Under the pieces are notes generated by a model. It did not search any database, was not told where the DNA came from, and saw only the letters and a list, made by a program, of their open reading frames with translations. Positions 33,031 through 40,828 of a stretch of 64,000 nt of DNA are shown here, in pieces (the stretch's first letter is position 1; each line of letters starts with the position of its first letter). The stretch lies in the NCBI GenBank assembly GCA_036378735.1, contig DASUVX010000135.1:11305-75304 (forward strand), written 5' to 3'. The translations under genes and the position numbers were made by a program. Source of the DNA: GCA-003244245 sp036378735 (lineage in GTDB: Bacteria > Actinomycetota > Actinomycetes > Mycobacteriales > Pseudonocardiaceae).

Positions 33031-35601
33031 GTGGACTTCGAGGTTCTCGGCCCGCTGCGGGTGCGACTCGGCGATGAGCCGGTCCAACTTTCCGCCCCGA
33101 TGCCACGGATGTTACTCGGCGTGTTGCTTTCCCGCACGAACACGCCAGTGCCGGTGGACGTGTTGGTCGACGCCTTGTGGGCGGGGCAACGAGACCCTCG
33201 GGCGGCGAAGAAGCTGCAGCTCCACGTGCATCGGTTGCGCCGGGCACTGGGCGATCCGGCCCGGATCCAGTACGACAACGGCGGGTATACGCTGCGCGTC
33301 CACCCCGGGGAACTCGACGCGCAGCGTTTCGAGTCCGCGCTCGCCGAAAGTGCCGACGTCGCGCAGCCGGCCCGCGCGGTGCGGCTGCTGCGCAGCGCCC
33401 TCCAGCTGTGGCGCGGGGAGGCCTTCAGCGACCTGGTGGACCTGCCGCTGCTGCGCGCCGAGGCGGACCGGTTGGCCGAGCGCCGGCTGGCCGGGCTGGC
33501 CCGGCTGTACACCGCCGAGCTGGCCTGCGGTCACGCCAGCACGATCGTTGCTGAACTCGTCGAGTTGGCGGCGCGGCACCCGATGCGCGAACAGCTCCAG
33601 GGATTGCTGATGACCGCGCTGTACCAAGCGGGTCGCCAAGCCGAGGCGCTGGAGGTCTACCAGCGCACCCGAGGCGCCCTGGTGGAACAGCTCGGGCTGG
33701 AACCGAGTAACGAGCTACAACGGTTGGAACGAGCCATCCTGACCGGCGACCCGCTGCTGGAAGCCCCGATGACACCGTCCATCGCGCCGGCCCAGCTACC
33801 CGCTGACATCACCGACTTCACCGGGCGCAAGACCCAGCTCGCTTCGATATCCCACCTGGCCACCGCGACGGATCGATCGGCATCAGTGCTCATCACCATC
33901 GCCGGCAAGGCCGGGATCGGTAAGACGACCCTGGCCGTGCACGCCGCGCACCGGTTACGCGCCCAGTACCCCGATGGGCAGCTGTTCGTCGACCTCCGTG
34001 GTACGCAGGCCCAGCCACTGGCGGCCACCGACGTGCTGGCCCGGTTCCTGCGCGCGCTCGGGGTGGACCGCACGGCAATCCCCGACGACGCCGAGGAACG
34101 CGCCGCGCTGTACCGCAGCCGGCTGGCCGACCGGCGGCTGCTCATCCTGCTCGACGATGCGGCGTGCGAGGCCCAGCTGCGGCCGCTGCTGCCGGGCATT
34201 CCCGGCTGCGCGGTGCTGGTCACCAGCCGGGCCCGGCTATCCGGCCTGGGCGGTGCCCAGCGGGTCGATCTGGATGTTTTCGCGCTCGACCAGGCCATCG
34301 AGCTGCTCGCCCGAGTTGCGGGCCCAAGACGGGTCGCCGCAGAGCCGGTCGCGGCGCGGGAGATCGTCCGGCTCTGCGGCTTCCTGCCGCTGGCGATCCG
34401 GGTTGCCGGCGCGCGGCTGGGTGCCCGACCGCACTGGCCGCTGTCCCGGCTGGAATCTGATCTGACCGACGAGGGCACGCGGCTGGACACCCTGCGGCTC
34501 GGCGATCTGGAAGTGCGCGCCAGCCTGGCGCGCAGTTACGAAACTCTGGACGTGATGGCTCGACGTGCCTTCCGCCTGCTCGGGCTGTTCGAGGTGCCCG
34601 ACTTCGCGCCGTGGGTGACCGCAGCCCTGCTCGACGTCTCGCAGCTGCGGGCCGAGGAGCTGATGGACACCCTGGTCGACCAGCACCTGCTGGAGGTGGC
34701 GCGTGATGAGTCGGGGCGGTTGCGATACCGCTTCCACGACCTGCTGCGCGCCTACGCTCGCGAAGTGGCCGCGGCTCAGGAGTGCCACGCCGGCCGCCTT
34801 GCCGCGCTGGATCGGGCGTTCGGGGGATGGCTTTCGCTGGCTGAGGAGGCCGGGCGGTCCATGGCCGGGTCCGCCTTTGCCCCGCCTCTGGAAGCCGGCA
34901 CCTGCTGGCGGCCGGATGAGTCGGTGGTCGCTGCTGTGGTCGCCGACCCCGCCGGTTGGTTCACCGCGGAATGCGCGGGCCTGGTCGGCGCCATCGACCA
35001 GGCCTACTCGGTCGGTTCCGATCAGCTCGGGTGGGCGCTGGGCGTGCGGCTGGCCAGAACCTTTCTCGTTCGTGGGCACTACGACGATTGGCGGGGAGTC
35101 TGCGAGCTGATGCTCGCCGGTGCCCGGCGCACGGTCGACGCCGGGCGGGGCAGCATGGCGCTGTCCGATGCGCGTGAGCTGCGCCGGCTCCAGCACCGCC
35201 TCGATGAGGCGCTCAACGGCTTCGACCAGACGCTCACGGCATGCGGAGCCGGGCGCGGCCGGGCCGTTGCCACCCTGGTCACCGGGCGCATCACCGGCGG
35301 TTGTGACGACAGTCGTTTCGACGAAACCCTGCCCCGCCTGGAGCACTCCCTGACCTACCTGCAGGCATTGGTGGATCGCCATACTGATGCCTGCGCGGTC
35401 CGCCGGATCCGCACGGTGCATCGCCTACAACGGTGTCACGAGAAGGCGGCCCGCTGCTTCCAGCAGGTGCTCGACGCCCTCGATGTCTTGTCCCACCCCC
35501 GCCGGGAGGTGGCTTTGGTGCCGTCTGGGCCGGCGCCGTCGGGATCCGGCAGGGCCGTCAGGTTGGCCGCTCTTCAAGGCACCCCGCACGCAGCTTGGTA
35601 G
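33031..35601 (+). CDS. AfsR/SARP-type regulator with BTAD and NB-ARC domains, eroded C-terminus
   Basis: 856 residues. OmpR-like winged helix (residues 1-95, VLGPLRVRLGDEPVQL...LQLHVHRLRRALGDP), BTAD (96-240, RLLRSALQLWRGEAF...YQRTRGALVEQLGLEPS), then an NB-ARC ATPase with Walker A GKAGIGKTT (about 292-300) and Walker B LLILLDDA (about 370). Beyond residue 700 only degenerate TPR-like traces remain (LPRLEHSLTYLQALVDRHTD, KAARCFQQVLDALDVL), and the frame ends inside a palindrome at 35561-35621. Family members are usually longer with ordered TPRs. It is a signal-dependent activator; target genes unknown. Confidence 0.85.
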   Translation: MDFEVLGPLRVRLGDEPVQLSAPMPRMLLGVLLSRTNTPVPVDVLVDALWAGQRDPRAAKKLQLHVHRLRRALGDPARIQYDNGGYTLRVHPGELDAQRFESALAESADVAQPARAVRLLRSALQLWRGEAFSDLVDLPLLRAEADRLAERRLAGLARLYTAELACGHASTIVAELVELAARHPMREQLQGLLMTALYQAGRQAEALEVYQRTRGALVEQLGLEPSNELQRLERAILTGDPLLEAPMTPSIAPAQLPADITDFTGRKTQLASISHLATATDRSASVLITIAGKAGIGKTTLAVHAAHRLRAQYPDGQLFVDLRGTQAQPLAATDVLARFLRALGVDRTAIPDDAEERAALYRSRLADRRLLILLDDAACEAQLRPLLPGIPGCAVLVTSRARLSGLGGAQRVDLDVFALDQAIELLARVAGPRRVAAEPVAAREIVRLCGFLPLAIRVAGARLGARPHWPLSRLESDLTDEGTRLDTLRLGDLEVRASLARSYETLDVMARRAFRLLGLFEVPDFAPWVTAALLDVSQLRAEELMDTLVDQHLLEVARDESGRLRYRFHDLLRAYAREVAAAQECHAGRLAALDRAFGGWLSLAEEAGRSMAGSAFAPPLEAGTCWRPDESVVAAVVADPAGWFTAECAGLVGAIDQAYSVGSDQLGWALGVRLARTFLVRGHYDDWRGVCELMLAGARRTVDAGRGSMALSDARELRRLQHRLDEALNGFDQTLTACGAGRGRAVATLVTGRITGGCDDSRFDETLPRLEHSLTYLQALVDRHTDACAVRRIRTVHRLQRCHEKAARCFQQVLDALDVLSHPRREVALVPSGPAPSGSGRAVRLAALQGTPHAAW

Positions 35602-35621
35602 CTCTTCAAGAGCGGCCAACC
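35561..35621. repeat. Palindrome overlapping the 3' end of the AfsR-like gene
   Basis: GGTTGGCCGCTCTT (35561-35574) is the exact reverse complement of 35608-35621. The right arm also holds its own dyad GCTCTTCAAGAGC (35601-35613). It spans the regulator stop codon and reaches within 6 nt of the convergent phoH stop, so it could act as a bidirectional terminator. Confidence 0.7.
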
Positions 35622-35626
35622 CCCGC

Positions 35627-36961
35627 TCAGTGCGCGTAGCCCTCCAGCATCTCGGTGACCAGCGCCGCGATCGGCGAGCGCTCGGACCGGGTCAGCGTGA
35701 CGTGCGCGAACAGCGGGTGCCCCTTGAGCTTCTCGATTACCGCGGCCACCCCGTCATGCCGGCCAACCCGGAGATTGTCCCGCTGCGCGACGTCGTGGGT
35801 GAGCACCACCCGGGACCCGGTACCCAGCCGCGACAGCACCGTGAGTAGCACGTTGCGTTCCAGGGACTGCGCCTCGTCGACGATCACGAAAGCGTCGTGC
35901 AGGGACCGGCCGCGGATGTGGGTCAACGGCATCACCTCGAGCATCCCGCGGTCGATGACCTCATCGATGACATTCGGCGAAGCGATCGCGCCGAGGGTGT
36001 CGAACACCGCCTGCGCCCAGGGCTGCATCTTCTCGTTCTCGCTGCCCGGCAAGTAGCCCAGCTCCTGGCCGCCCACGGCGTACAGCGGCCGGAAGACGAT
36101 GACCCGGCGGTGCGCGCCGCGCTCCATCACGGCCTCCAGTCCCGCGCACAGCGCAAGCGCCGACTTGCCGGTTCCGGCCCGGCCACCGAGGGAGACGATG
36201 CCGATGTCGGGATCGGCCAGCAACTCCAGCGCGATGCGCTGCTCAGCGGAACGGCCCCGCAGGCCGAAAGCCTCACGGTCCCCGCGCACCAGCCGAACCC
36301 GCTTGTCCGTGGTGATCCGGCCCAGCGCGGTCGCCGTCCCGGCGAGTAGCCGCAAACCGGTGTTGCACGGTAACGCAGCGACTTCCGGATGCTCGGCGAG
36401 ATCGGCGATTCCCGATTTGTAGAGCTCGTCGAGCACCGCAGGGCTGACCTCGACGTCGCTGATCCCGGTCCACCCTGATGGGACCACGTCTTGCGCGCGG
36501 TACTCGTCGGCGGCCAAGCCGACCGCCCCCGCCTTGACCCGCAGTGGCATGTCCTTGGTGACCAGCGTGACACTGCGCCCGTCGGCGACCAGGTTCAGCG
36601 CACAGGCCAGTATGCGGGAGTCGTTGCTGTCGGTACGGAACCCGGACGGCAACACCGCCGGGTCACAGTGGTTCAGCTCAACGCACAGGGTGCCACCGAA
36701 CTCACCGATCGGTACCGGCGCGTCCAGCCGACCGTGCGTCCGCCGCAAATCGTCCAGCAGCCGCAGCGCTTCGCGGGCGAACCAGCCGAGTTCCGAGTGA
36801 TGCCGCTTGCCTTCCAGTTCCCCGATGACCACAAGTGGCAGCACCACTTCGTGCTCGTCGAATCGGAGCAGTGCCCACGGGTCAGATAGCAGGACCGATG
36901 TGTCCAGCACGTAGGTGCGGATGCCGGGGGTGGAGGAGTGTGGCGAGCGAGAGGCGATCAC
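35627..36961 (-). CDS. PhoH2-type PIN-PhoH protein
   Basis: 444 residues. N-terminal PIN ribonuclease domain (TYVLDTSVLLSDPWALLRF, IGELEGKRHH, TDSNDSRILACALN, VTKDMPLRVKA) fused to a PhoH ATPase (Walker A GGRAGTGKSALAL near residue 260, FVIVDEAQSLERNVL, RVVLTHDVAQRDNLRVG). PhoH2 proteins couple RNA unwinding and cleavage. GTG 36961 overlaps the stop of an upstream small ORF (GTGA), the arrangement described for phoAT-phoH2 in mycobacteria. Corresponds to Rv1095. Confidence 0.93.
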   Translation of the reverse strand: MIASRSPHSSTPGIRTYVLDTSVLLSDPWALLRFDEHEVVLPLVVIGELEGKRHHSELGWFAREALRLLDDLRRTHGRLDAPVPIGEFGGTLCVELNHCDPAVLPSGFRTDSNDSRILACALNLVADGRSVTLVTKDMPLRVKAGAVGLAADEYRAQDVVPSGWTGISDVEVSPAVLDELYKSGIADLAEHPEVAALPCNTGLRLLAGTATALGRITTDKRVRLVRGDREAFGLRGRSAEQRIALELLADPDIGIVSLGGRAGTGKSALALCAGLEAVMERGAHRRVIVFRPLYAVGGQELGYLPGSENEKMQPWAQAVFDTLGAIASPNVIDEVIDRGMLEVMPLTHIRGRSLHDAFVIVDEAQSLERNVLLTVLSRLGTGSRVVLTHDVAQRDNLRVGRHDGVAAVIEKLKGHPLFAHVTLTRSERSPIAALVTEMLEGYAH

Positions 36962-37188
36962 GGCAGCTCCCTGGCGTGCGCGGCACCCGCGCCCGCGTGT
37001 CGGTGGGCCGGCCGGCCTCCAGTTGGTCGCTTCCGCAGCGCCGGGTTCGGCTCAGCGGGACCGACCACGAGGGCCGGGTGCCGACCCTCCCGTGCCTGCC
37101 GTGAGCGGATTACCCGCCCGATCGACATCAGCCACGACCAGGGCCTCCCGTAGCGGAACGCGTCGAGCACGTCCCACTGCCCCCGCAC
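36958..37188 (-). CDS. Small basic protein upstream of PhoH2, possible PhoAT-like partner
   Basis: A frame ending at TGA 36960-36958 overlaps the phoH2 GTG by 4 nt. From GTG 37188 it encodes about 76 residues (VRGQWDVLDAFRYGRPWSWL ... RKRPTGG...HARELP) with GC-rich third positions; the frame can also extend to ATG 37272. No Shine-Dalgarno is convincing. In mycobacteria phoH2 is coupled to a small antitoxin-like gene, phoAT. Position and overlap fit, but I cannot confirm homology. This fills the 290-bp gap between phoH2 and the DUF885 gene. Confidence 0.4.
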   Translation of the reverse strand: MRGQWDVLDAFRYGRPWSWLMSIGRVIRSRQAREGRHPALVVGPAEPNPALRKRPTGGRPAHRHAGAGAAHARELP

Positions 37189-37249
37189 GGTACCGGTCCG
37201 TGGCCGTCTTGGGAAAGACTCGCGGGTACCTAACAGTGTTATGAGGCTG

Positions 37250-38452
37250 TTACGCGTTGAGTCCCTCCGCACGCAGCGCCGACGGAGTCAACGGCTCATC
37301 GAGCAACCGCAGGTAGCGCCGGCTCAGTGGTTGTCCCGGCGGACGAGCATCCAGCCAAGCGCGCAGCAACCGGTATCCCTCGACGTAGGTGGTGGTGTAG
37401 GCGCGCCACAGCGGGTCGGCCAGAAAGCGCACCATCTGCCTGGCCCGCGGCTCCGGAACCAGTAACCACCGCTGCAGGTACGTCTGCACGTCGGCCTGGT
37501 CGGCACCCCGATCGTGCAGCATCAGCGCGGCGTCCTGCCGGACACCGAGTAGGCCGACCGTCGCCACCTCGAGGCGCTCGGCGAGCTCGCCGTCCATCCG
37601 CAGGCCCAGATCGTCGAGGATCTCCGCGGCCCAGGGCCCCCACCCGGGACCGACCGCGGCCGGCAATCCGAGGTCGGCCAGCCCCTCGGCCATCAGGCAC
37701 TGAGGCGTGTTAACCAGGAAGATGGTGTGCTCGGCCTGCTGCTGGCTGCGCACCAGGCCGGCCTCCTTGCGGCAGTGCTCGGTGTGGTGCCCTGGGTAGG
37801 ATTCGTGCGCGACCAGGTGCGGTAGTTGCCCCATCCGGTGCCCGAGATCCGCATTGATCGCCACCCGGGAGCGGAAGTCCCCGAGGTAGTAGTTGAACCC
37901 GCTCCACGGCTTGTCGGTGACGACCTCGTAGTGCACGGTCTCCTCCGGGGGCAACCCGAAGTCGGCTCGTACCCGGTCGCGCAAGGCGCTGGACAGCGCC
38001 TGCACGGCGGGCTCCAGCCGCTCCGGCGGGACCTCGTCGCGGGCTCGGTAGGCAGCCAACCGCTCCACCAATGGCTCACCGCCCGGCAGCAGTCGGTCGA
38101 TCTGGGCATGCGCCTGGTGGTAGACCTCGGGATCGCCCGGCTCGATGGCGACGTCGAAGTACGCCGCCACCTCGGCCACGAACCCGACCTGCTGGCCGGC
38201 CAGCACGCGCCCACTGCACTCCAGCGCGGTCAGATGGGCAGCCAGGAACTGGGCTCGGGGCTCGGGCAGCCCGGATGCGGGCAACTCGGCACGTAACTCG
38301 ACGGCCCGCCGGGCCAGCGCCGCCGGATCGGGCGCTGGCTCGTTGTCCACTTCCCGGCGCAACGCCGGGTCGCCGGTGTAGGCGTCCACGAAACCCTCCA
38401 CCAGCCGGTCGAATTGCAGCCCCAACCGTAGGTACTCGCGCACCAAGTCCAT
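37250..38452 (-). CDS. DUF885 family zinc peptidase-like protein
   Basis: 400 residues with the DUF885 signature HLVAHESYPGHHTEHCRKEA, which contains an HExxx(G)HH-type zinc site, plus NYYLGDFRSRVAINADLGHR and LLDDLGLRMDGELAERLEV. Members are predicted metallopeptidases or carboxypeptidases. ATG 38452 is the most natural start although no Shine-Dalgarno is evident; the frame is open upstream over the prenyl synthase gene. Same strand as the prenyl synthase, 67 nt downstream of it. Confidence 0.85.
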   Translation of the reverse strand: MDLVREYLRLGLQFDRLVEGFVDAYTGDPALRREVDNEPAPDPAALARRAVELRAELPASGLPEPRAQFLAAHLTALECSGRVLAGQQVGFVAEVAAYFDVAIEPGDPEVYHQAHAQIDRLLPGGEPLVERLAAYRARDEVPPERLEPAVQALSSALRDRVRADFGLPPEETVHYEVVTDKPWSGFNYYLGDFRSRVAINADLGHRMGQLPHLVAHESYPGHHTEHCRKEAGLVRSQQQAEHTIFLVNTPQCLMAEGLADLGLPAAVGPGWGPWAAEILDDLGLRMDGELAERLEVATVGLLGVRQDAALMLHDRGADQADVQTYLQRWLLVPEPRARQMVRFLADPLWRAYTTTYVEGYRLLRAWLDARPPGQPLSRRYLRLLDEPLTPSALRAEGLNA

Positions 38453-38519
38453 GGGTGAGGAGTATTTCGCCCCGTGAGTGGCCTTGCTAGTCGGCGGCGC
38501 GCCGTGTCGATCATGTCGG

Positions 38520-39290
38520 TCACGACCCGAACCGCCGGTGCCGGGCGGTGTAGTCGCGCAGCGCACGCAGGAAGTCCACTTTGCGGAAGGCCGGCCAGTA
38601 GGCGTCGCAGAACCAGAACTCCGAGTGCGCCGACTGCCAGAGCAGGAAACCCGATAACCGCTGCTCCCCCGAGGTGCGGATGACCAGGTCGGGATCGGGC
38701 TGGCCGGAGGTGTAGAGGTGCTCGGCGATCTGCTCGACGTCGAGCACCTCGGCGAGCTCTTCCATGGTGGTCCCGGCCTCGGCGTGTTTGAGCAGCAGCT
38801 TGCGCAGCGCGTCGGCGATCTCCTGGCGGCCGCCGTAGCCCACTGCGACATTCACCGCCAGCCCCGGCCGATCCCGGGTCCGAGCCGCCGCGCTGGTCAG
38901 CCGCTGCGCCATCTCCGAGGGCAGCAGATCCAGGGCACCGACCACCCGCACCCGCCAAGGCCTTTCCGGCGCGCATAGCTCGTCGACGACATCGGCGATG
39001 ATGTCCAGCAACGGCTCCAGCTGATCTGGTGGCCGGTTACGCAGGTTGTCCGGCGACAGCAGCCAGAACGTGGCGATCTCGACGCCGGTTTCGCCACACC
39101 AGTCCAGCAGTTCGATCAGCTTGGCGGCGCCGACCCGATGGCCGTCGCTGACATCGGCGAACCCGAGCTCCTTGGCCCAACGCCGATTGCCGTCCATGAT
39201 CACCGCGACGTGGCGGGGAAGGTTTCCGGTTCCAAGCTGGCGGGCGAGCCGGCGCTCGTAGAGCGCATAGACGAGGTCTTGCAGCCTCAC
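38520..39290 (-). CDS. cis-Prenyl diphosphate synthase (UppS / Z-FPP synthase family)
   Basis: 256 residues: VAVIMDGNRRWAKELGF with the Mg-binding Asp, NVAVGYGGRQEIADALRK, and RTSGEQRLSGFLLWQSAHSE. The RLSGFLLWQSxHSE form and the small size resemble Rv1086, the (Z,E)-farnesyl diphosphate synthase that feeds decaprenyl phosphate synthesis, more than long-chain UppS. It condenses IPP made via IspH. GTG 39290. Product length cannot be fixed from motifs alone. Confidence 0.88.
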   Translation of the reverse strand: MRLQDLVYALYERRLARQLGTGNLPRHVAVIMDGNRRWAKELGFADVSDGHRVGAAKLIELLDWCGETGVEIATFWLLSPDNLRNRPPDQLEPLLDIIADVVDELCAPERPWRVRVVGALDLLPSEMAQRLTSAAARTRDRPGLAVNVAVGYGGRQEIADALRKLLLKHAEAGTTMEELAEVLDVEQIAEHLYTSGQPDPDLVIRTSGEQRLSGFLLWQSAHSEFWFCDAYWPAFRKVDFLRALRDYTARHRRFGS

Positions 39291-39333
39291 AAGCCCGGAA
39301 GGCTACGCCCGGCACCGCAGGCCCCACCGAGCA

Positions 39334-39393
39334 CATCCAGCAGCCTCAGCGGGGCTATCCAGGTGTCGATAACCCCGCTGAGCCTGCTGGATG
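39334..39393. repeat. Palindromic repeat family B, copy 2, overlapping a gene end
   Basis: CATCCAGCAGCCTCAGCGGGGCTA (positions 39334-39357) pairs with 39370-39393 at 22 of 24 positions. The right arm shares TAACCCCGCTGAGCC with copy 1 at 24446. The element covers the O-methyltransferase stop and encodes its last dozen residues, so the enzyme's C-terminus appears to have been extended or replaced by the repeat. Confidence 0.7.
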
Positions 39394-40080
39394 CGCCGGG
39401 GGCGGCGCGACGATCGCGATGGCGAAACCGTCGTAGCCCTTGGCGCCGACGGTTTGGATTGCGGTGGCGGTCACCGAGGGCTCGGTGGAGATCGCCTCGA
39501 TGCAGCGGCGGGTGCCCTGGATGGTGGAGTTGTCGCTGCCGGCGTCCAGGACAGCCCCACCCCGCACCACGTTGTCCACGATGATCACACCGCCGGGGCG
39601 GGTGAGGCCTACCGAGGCGGTGAAGTAGTCGGCGTTGTGCTCCTTATCCGCGTCGATGAACACCAGATCGAAGGGCTCGGTCCGGCCAGCGCTGAGCTCC
39701 TGCGCCAGCTGCGGCAAGGTATTCAGAGCCGCGCCGACTCGCACGTCCACCAGCTCGGCGAGGCCGGCCTTGGCGATGTTGGCGCGCGCCACCTCGGCGT
39801 GGCGCGGCTCGCTTTCCAAGGTGATCAGGCGACCGTCCGGTGGCAGCGCCCGGGCCAGCCAGATGGTGCTGTACCCCGCCAGCGTGCCGATCTCCAGAAT
39901 GCGGCGCGCGTTCATCAGGGTGGCGAGCAGGTTGAGCAATTTGCCCTGCGCGGGCGACACCGCGATCGCCGGTAGGCCGGCCGCGTCACTGGCCGTGAGT
40001 GCCGCGTGCAACGCGTCGTCAATGTCGATGAACGCGCCGGTGAAGTACTCGTCAACCGCTATCCACTGCCGCTGGCTCAT
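39355..40080 (-). CDS. SAM-dependent O-methyltransferase
   Basis: 241 residues of the catechol-O-methyltransferase-like family (Methyltransf_3): SAM motif ILEIGTLAGYSTIWLARALP, metal ligand region FDLVFIDADKEHNADYF and IIVDNVVRGGAVLD. It uses divalent metal and methylates a vicinal diol or phenol; substrate unknown. The tail after AIAIVAPPPA is encoded by palindrome B2. Transcribed toward uppS. Confidence 0.9.
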   Translation of the reverse strand: MSQRQWIAVDEYFTGAFIDIDDALHAALTASDAAGLPAIAVSPAQGKLLNLLATLMNARRILEIGTLAGYSTIWLARALPPDGRLITLESEPRHAEVARANIAKAGLAELVDVRVGAALNTLPQLAQELSAGRTEPFDLVFIDADKEHNADYFTASVGLTRPGGVIIVDNVVRGGAVLDAGSDNSTIQGTRRCIEAISTEPSVTATAIQTVGAKGYDGFAIAIVAPPPAHPAGSAGLSTPG

Positions 40081-40091
40081 AGCGACCCAGA

Positions 40092-40679
40092 CTAGAGCTC
40101 GGGACCTCGGGCGCGCAGGTCGTCGACGGTGGCCATGGCCTGCTTGAGGTCACCGAGCCACTGCTGGGCGTGCTCGCCGACCAGCCGCACAGCCCAGGCC
40201 AGTGCCTCCGAGCGGGACCGGGCCACTCCGGCGTCGACCAGGGTGTCGAGTACCAGCCGCTCGGGCTGCCGTAGCCGGGTCATCACCGGCACTGACAGGG
40301 TCGTGAACAGCTCCTCGGTGCTTCCGAGGCGCGCACCCCAGGCCACCTTGCGCCGGTAACGGTGCTCGGCCTGCCGGGCGATCTCGATCCGCTCGTCGCG
40401 GGAATCCTCCCGGAATCGGCTGATCCGGCCGGCCTCAGCGGCCGCCCGCTCGGCGTCGTCAGTGAACTCCTCACCCAGCGCAGGCAGCGTGCCGACCACG
40501 ATGATCTCCTCGCGGTCCACGCTGATCTCTACCTCGCCGGAGAACCAGCCATCCGGCAACCGTCCTGCAAACCAACCCTTGGCATCGTCGGCCGGCGGCA
40601 GGTCAGCCTGCTGCCAGCCGCCACGCCCGTGCCACCGGCCTCCGGAGCGCATCCCCTGCGGCCGTCCTCGTCCCACCAT
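40092..40679 (-). CDS. Conserved hypothetical protein with C-terminal helical segment
   Basis: 195 residues. Gly/Arg-rich start (MVGRGRPQGMRSGGRWHGRG), an antiparallel-beta-looking block (GWFSGEVEISVDREEIIVVG), a charged helical middle (ERAAAEAGRISRFREDSRDE), and a C-terminal RLVLDTLVDAGVARSRSEALA segment like the helix that follows ribbon-helix-helix domains. No catalytic motif. ATG 40679 has GGGAGG upstream. It lies 11 nt before the O-methyltransferase on the same strand. Function unknown. Confidence 0.75.
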   Translation of the reverse strand: MVGRGRPQGMRSGGRWHGRGGWQQADLPPADDAKGWFAGRLPDGWFSGEVEISVDREEIIVVGTLPALGEEFTDDAERAAAEAGRISRFREDSRDERIEIARQAEHRYRRKVAWGARLGSTEELFTTLSVPVMTRLRQPERLVLDTLVDAGVARSRSEALAWAVRLVGEHAQQWLGDLKQAMATVDDLRARGPEL

Positions 40680-40740
40680 GCTGCACCCTCCCGTCGCAAA
40701 CAATTACATCATTACTCAATTACACCAACAGCGCCACCCC

Positions 40741-40797
40741 GACATGGAGACATATCGGGGTTTCAGGGGCCGAGGAACCCCGATATGTCTCCATGTC
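40741..40797. repeat. Palindromic repeat family A, copy 2
   Basis: Identical 20-bp arms to copies at 11838 and 50681 and the same 17-nt loop length (40761-40777, TTTCAGGGGCCGAGGAA). Pairing extends to 29 bp (40734-40762 with 40776-40804). An extra partial arm, CCATGTCGGGG, is repeated at 40808-40818. It lies between the RND transporter stop and the start of the hypothetical gene on the minus strand. Confidence 0.95.
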
Positions 40798-40828
40798 GGG
40801 GTGGTTCCATGTCGGGGCTGGGGTCGGC

